From Hirundichthys speculiger (taxonomy: Eukaryota; Chordata; Actinopteri; Beloniformes; Exocoetidae): a stretch of 64,000 bases of DNA. Position numbers and translations under genes: made by a program. The stretch covers positions 186,001-250,000 of the forward strand of contig JAGFBZ010000683.1 of the NCBI GenBank assembly GCA_018398805.1. Reading direction: 5' to 3'. Position 1 is the first letter of the stretch, and the number at the start of each line of letters is the position of its first letter. The notes under the pieces were generated by a model. It was not told where the DNA came from and ran no database searches. It worked only from the letters and a program-made list of their open reading frames with translations. Shown here piece after piece: positions 58,718 to 64,000 of the stretch.

Positions 58718-59755
58718 TAGGGCTGGGCAACGATTACATTTTTTAATCGCGATTAATCACATGATTTTCCTGATTAATCACGATTAATCACATTGTATAC
58801 AGAAAATCAAATAATGAATTCAAAAGTAGTGTAAAGGTCACTTTTATTTAAATGTTCTGCTGCCATATGAACTAAAGTGCCATAACATTTGTTGTTCAAA
58901 CACTTTTAACATCAGCACTTGTCAGTAACACATATTTAGTGTAAATCTCATCTTAAAAAATGTCAAATAAAGTAAAGCTTATTGCCACTGCCAGGGCATT
59001 AATGTCATCCAACAATCTAGAGGCCACAATCAGAACATTAAAACAGATAATTTCTAAAGTAGCAGCAGAAAATTAAAGTTCTCCCCTGGGAGAACTTTAA
59101 AATGAAAATGTCCATGTTAAAGTTCTGTTACTTTATCAATTCGTAATTATCTGTGTATCATTTGTTTTTCTCTATTTTCAATTGTCAATCAAAAATTAAA
59201 AAGTTAAAAAGTGATATTTTTTTTTCTGTTTTTTAATCTAACACAAAAAAATAACAAAAAAAAATCCTGTTTTTTTTTATATTTCAATTTTAGCAAACAG
59301 GCCAGTAGACGGACGTGACCCAGAAATGGCTTTGTTTTATAATCAAGGAACAGACTTTCTGTTGTCATTACACATCTGTGCCACTAGATGGAGCCGCACT
59401 GCAGTAACCAGCTAGAGAACAGCAGGACAGTGAACACATGGAGCAGATCTGATGGAACATGGAGGAATGGCGCCATCGTCTTTAACAAAAGGGGTTTAAA
59501 AGTTTTCTTTCAGACAGAATTGGTAATATTGCTACCTGAGTTGCTACCTGAACTGTAATTCGGATTTTTACCGTTCTCCATGTCTGTTTTAGTTTTTCTG
59601 CATGTTTACCTGCCAATTATTTTTCCGGTTTCATAGCAGCCAGTAACAGACTTTTCAAAACAAAAGCATGTGAGCAACATGCATTAACGCGCATTAAAAT
59701 AAATGTTGGCGTTAGTAAATTATGCGATTATAAAGTGTTAACTTGCCCAGCCCTA
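58718..59755 (+). mobile_element. 1.04-kb non-autonomous DNA element, copy B
   Basis: Complete termini: left 'tagggctgggcaacgatt', right 'acttgcccagcccta', inverted. Subterminal 'ttaatcgcgattaatcac' and 'attaacgcgcattaaa' words. Homologous along its length to copy A at 55893-57006 in inverted orientation. Flanking 8-mers agree at only 6 of 8 positions under one alignment, so a target duplication is not secure. Confidence 0.85.
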
Positions 59756-60290
59756 GTTTGTCTTTTCCCTCTATTTGCAAATGCTGCCGTGACTCTTTTG
59801 GTTAGAAGAGTCAGAACTGTTAAAGGTTTCTCCCCGACTGTGATCAAAGCCCACCTGTTTTGAGAATATTCTGCAACTTGTTGGAGTTTGTCAGGTCAAA
59901 AAAACATTTTTTTAGAAACCCAGTAACGGAGGTCCAGCAGCTGGCGGCCTGCAGGTGCTGCAGGTAAAACCTCTGAGCTCGGCGGGAGGAAAGGATACCT
60001 GAAACAGCAGCGCGAGAAACACGTGACCAGACGACAGACGGACGGATACGAGCGTCCAAGTGTGGACTTTTTCCCAAAACTGCACGGCTACCACGGTCTC
60101 AAACCGCAGAAGAAACCGGCCTCCGTGGACGTCCATTATTCTCTGCTGCCCCCGTCGGCCTCACACACCACCGCAGATAGAGATCTATAACTACGACTGC
60201 CAGTCTGGAGGGGGGTGGGGGGGGGGGGCTCTGTTAGGCTAGCGGTCCCCGCCTGCACCGCCGTGCTCCTGCATGGGTAAAGAAACAGCT
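59756..60290. other. Non-coding, no gene recognised
   Basis: Unique sequence with a G run near 60210-60228. No supported feature. Confidence 0.5.
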
Positions 60291-60575
60291 TTACACACTG
60301 ACCTCAGAGCTGTTGTTTAATCACCAGGGCATTTTAATGGCTTGTCAGAGTAATGAAATATGGTTGGAGGCTACCTGGTGCAAACATTACGATAAATCCC
60401 TCTCACACAAGCCTACGCACGACTTAATGGTTATAAATCATCACTTTGGGGAGAGAAAAATGACAGCTATTAAAATAATGAATGGGATGATTAATTTTTC
60501 ACATTAAAGATTAAAAGCTATGAGAGGTATCATCAGATATTTGAGCCGCTGTAAACGTTTGAAAGTGAGAGCTTA
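60291..60575. promoter_or_regulatory. Candidate conserved non-coding element
   Basis: Low-repeat sequence dense in factor words: 'tgtttaatcacc', 'agtaatgaaatatgg', 'ggttataaatcatcac', 'aaatgacagctattaaaata' (TALE/Meis-like TGACAG) and 'gggatgattaatttttc'. No domain in the open frame at 60313-60507. Enhancer-like by texture only. Confidence 0.42.
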
Positions 60576-60940
60576 TTTTCCGCACTTTTATGACGCCCTC
60601 CGTTTCTTCACTGTCATCCGAGTTTCTGCCCCCCCTTTTCTTTTTTTTTTTTTTTTATCTTTCCATTCACTTTTTAATTCTCTCGTCTTTTGTGCGCCGG
60701 CCGGGTGGCGCGCCGTCGACGCCGGCGTCCCTTACACCCAATTTGCCGCTCTGAGTGGAAAAAAAAAAAAAAAAAAAAGCCTTGAAGAGCCGTCGTAGCT
60801 GGAGGCGGTTCAGGACCCTCTCAGCCTCTCGGCAGGAGCTCCTCCAGGCCGCCGCCGATATTATTTCACTCCTCTGAAGCCGTCGTACCTGGAGCCTCTT
60901 TTTCTTTTCTTTTTTTTTTTTTTTTGGCAACTCTCTTCAG
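60576..60940. repeat. T/A-run-rich interval
   Basis: T run at 60639-60656, 20-base A run at 60759-60778 and T run at 60909-60925 in otherwise GC-rich DNA. Lysine-rich frames here come from the runs. Confidence 0.75.
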
Positions 60941-60989
60941 CTGACGAACCTGCATCTGTTTTTGCTGCCAGCGAGAACTTCCTGCATGT

Positions 60990-61245
60990 CGAACAAAGGG
61001 GGGGGTTGTGAGATAATCGCACATGCTCACTGAGCTGGCATAAATCCCCGTGTATAGACAAACTGTGACAAGCTTTCCCTCTCCATCAGATGGCTCCCAG
61101 GAGAAGGTGTGCTATTGCATTCATTTCCAGGGGGACCGGCGCCGTTGTTCAAACATACATCACCCAAATTGCGCGGCGAAGGACTGCATAGAAAAATCAT
61201 AATTAGAACATTAATAACCATCCATGTTAGAGAGCATAAGTGAGG
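60990..61245. promoter_or_regulatory. Candidate conserved non-coding element
   Basis: Non-repetitive block with 'ctgtgacaagctttccc', 'gctattgcattcatttcc' and 'aaaatcataattagaacatt' words, ending at a T run (61244-61260). No reading frame with family features. Confidence 0.4.
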
Positions 61246-61499
61246 TTTTTTTTTTTTTTTTCCCGATGATGAATGGGAATGTAAACAAAAGGGAAGGAGA
61301 ATAAGAGGTTCAATTAAACATATCCAGACCGTCTCCGAGCTCTCGTCGGACCACCGGTCCGTCCGTGTCGCTCAGATCATCAAACAGGTGATAAATACGT
61401 TTCCACGTCGCCTCTTCTTCCTTTTCTTTGGTGAGATGGCTGCCCACACCTCCTCCGCTGCTCTCTTTCTTTCTTCTCTCTTTTTTTTTTTTTTTTGTC

Positions 61500-61720
61500 G
61501 CCTGCTAATGATGCAGGGACGCCAAATAAAGGGCCGCTGAAACAAAATGGCCACCTCGGCTGCCCACTTATAGCTCAACCCTCCCCTCCAGAATCAATTC
61601 TGACATTTCATTCTGCCCTTATAGAAGGTAATGGTGCATTCAGAGGTTGTTACCGATATTGTTTGAAATGGTAGCGCTTGGTTTCATTGGATAGACATAC
61701 TGTAACCCCACGCTGCAGGA
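61500..61720. promoter_or_regulatory. Candidate conserved non-coding element
   Basis: Low-repeat block including 'gccaaataaagggccg', 'aaaatggccacctcgg', 'gaatcaattctgacatttca' and 'taccgatattgtttgaaatg'. No coding or repeat explanation; texture-based call. Confidence 0.38.
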
Positions 61721-61879
61721 TGACTCCCCTGCCTTCCCCGCCACCTTCCTCCGCGTTCCCGTTTTCCCTCCGACGCCGAGACGTCGGCGTTTACGGCCTC
61801 AAACGTCTCTTTTCTGCAACGAGGAGCGAGCGAGCTGCATTTTCTCTTAACAAGTAACCAACCAGAGTTTGTGCTTTCC

Positions 61880-62007
61880 TCCCACTCCCGTGTTCACACA
61901 ACATGAAGCGAGAGCATCCTTTTAAGTCTGCTCGTCAATATGCTGTTTCTAATATATTATTTACTGCCTATGGGCTGTATATCAGAATGTGCTCAACAAC
62001 TGTTTCG

Positions 62008-62040
<33 letters not shown>

Positions 62041-62290
62041 AGTCATAATCATGTGGTGGAAAAATCACAGAGCCAGATGTCTGGCCCTCGTTTTACAGCG
62101 TTTATGTTTTCCTCTGAGTTTATGTAAAATTCATCCCCCCCTGTTTTATTTATTCCCCCGTTTTCACCGACCCAACAATTAGTCAATTCCCAATCAACAA
62201 GAGAAAAGAAATTGCCTTTAATTACTTTTGATAAATGACAAATTGCGTTGGCACGGCTCTCTCTTGCAAATGCTTAATCAGGTGCCGGGC
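61880..62290. promoter_or_regulatory. Candidate conserved non-coding block around a 29-base T run
   Basis: Low-repeat sequence either side of the T run at 62010-62038. The 62170-62285 part has 'acccaacaattagtcaattc', 'gcctttaattacttttgata' and 'gcaaatgcttaatcaggtg'. Followed by a G-rich stretch at 62288-62340. Confidence 0.4.
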
Positions 62291-62780
62291 GGGGCGGCGG
62301 GGGGGGAGGGACGGGGGGGGGGGGAGGCGGGAACCGGGAGAAGGGATTTCTGCCGGGATGAAATCAATGCGCTGCTCTCTGCGGTTCAGCGGCTGGGCTT
62401 CTGGGCTCCAGCCAACCCGAGGCCCGCGAAGATCCTCCAGTCAGCAGAAAAGGTCCTGCTTTATGGGAACAGTCACACACGGAGGCAAAAACATGCTGTA
62501 ACGCTCAGATATATGTGCTTTATATAAGCGCTGTGTGGCTGACGACCCGGCGGACGCTCGGACGCGAGCATCAGTTACCGATACTGCAGCTCAACTGTAG
62601 CGGCGGCGCTCTGAACACACACGAAATGAAATAGACGTCATTTTACGTCTTTAAACCGCGGTCCGGTACGGCTCCCGGTCTTTACCGGTTAATAACAGCG
62701 GCGTTGACTTGAGGGAGTTTTAATCTCAGCTGTTGTCTCCCGAGCAGCAGCTACAGGATTGGTTTTGTTGTTGCCGTGAG
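62291..62780. other. Non-coding, no gene recognised
   Basis: G-rich start at 62288-62340, then unique sequence. No supported feature. Confidence 0.5.
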
Positions 62781-63522
62781 CACATGTGTCAAACACAAGG
62801 TCCGTGGGCCAAACGTGGCCCGCCCCGTCATTTTATGTGGCCCTCGAGAGCTTGGGCATTATTGGCTTAAATTTTGAACCAATATTTTAAGACTTAAAAT
62901 AAGCTTACACCGCTTTTAAAGCACATATGGACAATAAACTACATGTCCCATAATGCATTTCGTTGTTACCCACAACAATAATAGTACATAACCATGAACA
63001 AGACATCAAGACGATTTTCAGAACTGACGAACTTAAGAAAAACCTCTAGAAACTAACCCCAACATGTCCAAGAAAAGAAAATTTGATGCACAAGGAAGGC
63101 AGTTTCATGAATGACAGGAAAACGGTTTGTATACCTCAAGGTGAAGAAACAGTAGGCCTGTCTTTTGTGTTATGAGGCGGGTGTCAGTCGTGAAAGAGTT
63201 TAATCTACGTCGGCGTTTTAACAGCAAACACGGAGCTAAGTATGCTAAATTTAGCCTACAAGAAAAACAAAGAATCGCTTCCGCTTCTGAAACCAAGCTA
63301 ATGGATGCTTTTACAACCACAAACCCTGAGTTTAATATAATAATGAGTTAAATATTTGAAATTTTAATACATAATAAGTACAGAAACCGTTATTTAACAA
63401 GGTGTATTTTAATTTATTTTGATTTACATTGCATTTTGTTACATTCATGTTATCAATCTGGCCCTTCGAGGGCCGCCATGATGCTAATGTAGCCCTCAGT
63501 GAAAATGAGTCCGACCCCCCTG
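62781..63522 (+). mobile_element. hAT-type element with a decayed transposase start
   Basis: Left end 'cacatgtgtcaaacacaagg' with 'ccaaacgtggcccgcc' and 'ttatgtggccctcgagagct'; right end reverse-complemented 'cagggggtcggactcatttt' with 'gagggctacattagcatcat'. About 742 bp, shorter than an autonomous hAT, so internally deleted. It encloses a BED-finger pseudogene. Flanking 8-mers do not match, so the TSD is lost or the ends are off by a few bases. Confidence 0.75.
63064..63351 (+). pseudogene. hAT transposase N-terminus (GTF2IRD2/ZBED-like), two stop codons
   Basis: From the ATG at 63064 one frame of 96 codons reads 'MSKKRKFDAQGRQFHE', stop, 'QENGLYTSR', stop, then 'VSVVKEFNLRRRFNSKHGAK' and 'FSLQEKQ'. 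This follows the BED-like start of hAT transposases related to vertebrate GTF2IRD2 and fish ZBED-type proteins: the 'V.KE.NL.RH....KH...Y' core is clear, with the usual His replaced by Arg in 'RRRF' and the upstream Cys pair degraded. With two in-frame stops and no catalytic domain it is a fossil. Its position inside TIR-bounded hAT sequence supports transposase origin. Confidence 0.7.
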
Positions 63523-64000
63523 ATGTAAAGAGTCCAAAACAAAGGCCTGCAATTACGTCGCTGCATTTTTCAGTGTCTGCGCTGCTGTTCCGCGCACAGA
63601 TTAAACAAATCAGATCCATCATATATTTGAATATTAGTAGCTGTGTCTTTTAATAACCCGTGACGGCGCTCTTCCCGCCGTTATTCTGTCCCCAAGCTTC
63701 ATTTAAAAAGCCTCTGATAGCGTTAGGAAACATTGATTTCCAAGCAGAGTTTTGCCTTTGTGGATTTACTCAAGAAGAATAAAAGTACATAAACCATCAA
63801 AGTGTACTTTTGTAAACACGGTTCTTCCAGGTTGAATATTCTTATTAGATCAGCGCCGCTCTCAGATGTGTGTTTGTTACAGATCTGATGATTGCCGCTC
63901 CCCCCCTCACATTTACTTTCCGCAACATAAAACACAGTTGTTACCGAGTTTCAACTTGCTGCTTCTGCTGAAAAGGAAGTCTGTCTAATCAGGCGACAGT
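63523..64000. other. Non-coding, no gene recognised
   Basis: Unique sequence to the window edge. Short frames without domains. Confidence 0.5.

Noticed and set aside
1..64000. Endogenous retrovirus or other viral insertion
   Set aside because: No gag, pol or env signatures and no paired LTRs were seen; LINE and DNA-transposon remnants explain the repeats.

Overview
The window looks like nuclear DNA of a ray-finned (teleost) fish. The evidence is the repeat content: 3' tails of L2/Rex1-type LINEs, hAT-type non-autonomous elements with 8-bp target-site duplications (TSDs), Tc1/mariner elements flanked by TA, THAP and YqaJ-type transposon fragments, long (GT)n/(TA)n tracts, and G/C homopolymers of up to 36 bases. 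I found no host protein-coding exon, rRNA or tRNA that I could defend. Nearly all long open frames are chance or repeat-driven. The species and the neighbouring host genes cannot be told from this sequence.

Layout. 1-13.2 kb is unique non-coding DNA with scattered transposon insertions: an L2/Rex1 tail at 2.1-2.4 kb; a hAT MITE with perfect TSDs at 2557-2921; a fold-back element at 5.3 kb; a hAT-like element with a broken BED finger at 7.4-8.5 kb; and a 'cgatac' MITE at 11.2 kb. 13.2-15.1 kb is an inverted-repeat element whose interior is a roughly 77-copy, 20-bp minisatellite with a 25-bp punctuation unit. 15.1-25 kb holds simple repeats, a CpG-rich block (18.6-19.35 kb) and a hAT-like element (20070-21505, perfect TSD) that carries a second hAT MITE. 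25.6-26.3 kb holds facing first exons of a THAP protein and a YqaJ-partner-like protein, probably an internally deleted ISL2EU-type transposon. 27.9-28.9 kb is a hAT element with perfect TSDs and an intact BED-finger fragment. 30.4 kb is a complete Tc1/mariner MITE.

33.8-41.4 kb is mostly low-repeat sequence resembling vertebrate conserved non-coding enhancers (homeobox-, TALE- and SOX-like words in long non-repetitive blocks), broken by homopolymers, a 114-bp palindromic MITE, a hAT first exon, and a hAT/L2 pair. 41456-42725 is a hAT-like element with perfect TSDs that holds a TA-flanked mariner-type element. 43.6-48.8 kb is a rearranged repeat patch: truncated mariner, several 'cgatac' MITE pieces, an L2 3' UTR, TA satellite and a duplicated 48-bp flank. 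50.1-50.8 kb is an element with about 80-bp terminal inverted repeats. 55.9-59.8 kb contains two inverted copies of a roughly 1.05-kb element. 60.3-62.3 kb is again enhancer-like. 62.8-63.5 kb is a hAT copy with a decayed BED/GTF2IRD2-like transposase start.

Nothing here works as a gene system. The window reads as a gene-poor, probably regulatory interval layered with mobile-element insertions. The best-supported observations are the TSD-defined nested insertions, the minisatellite that appears to have grown out of its host element's own arm, and the internally deleted two-gene THAP/YqaJ element. Family names come from recognition of motifs by eye, not from a database search.
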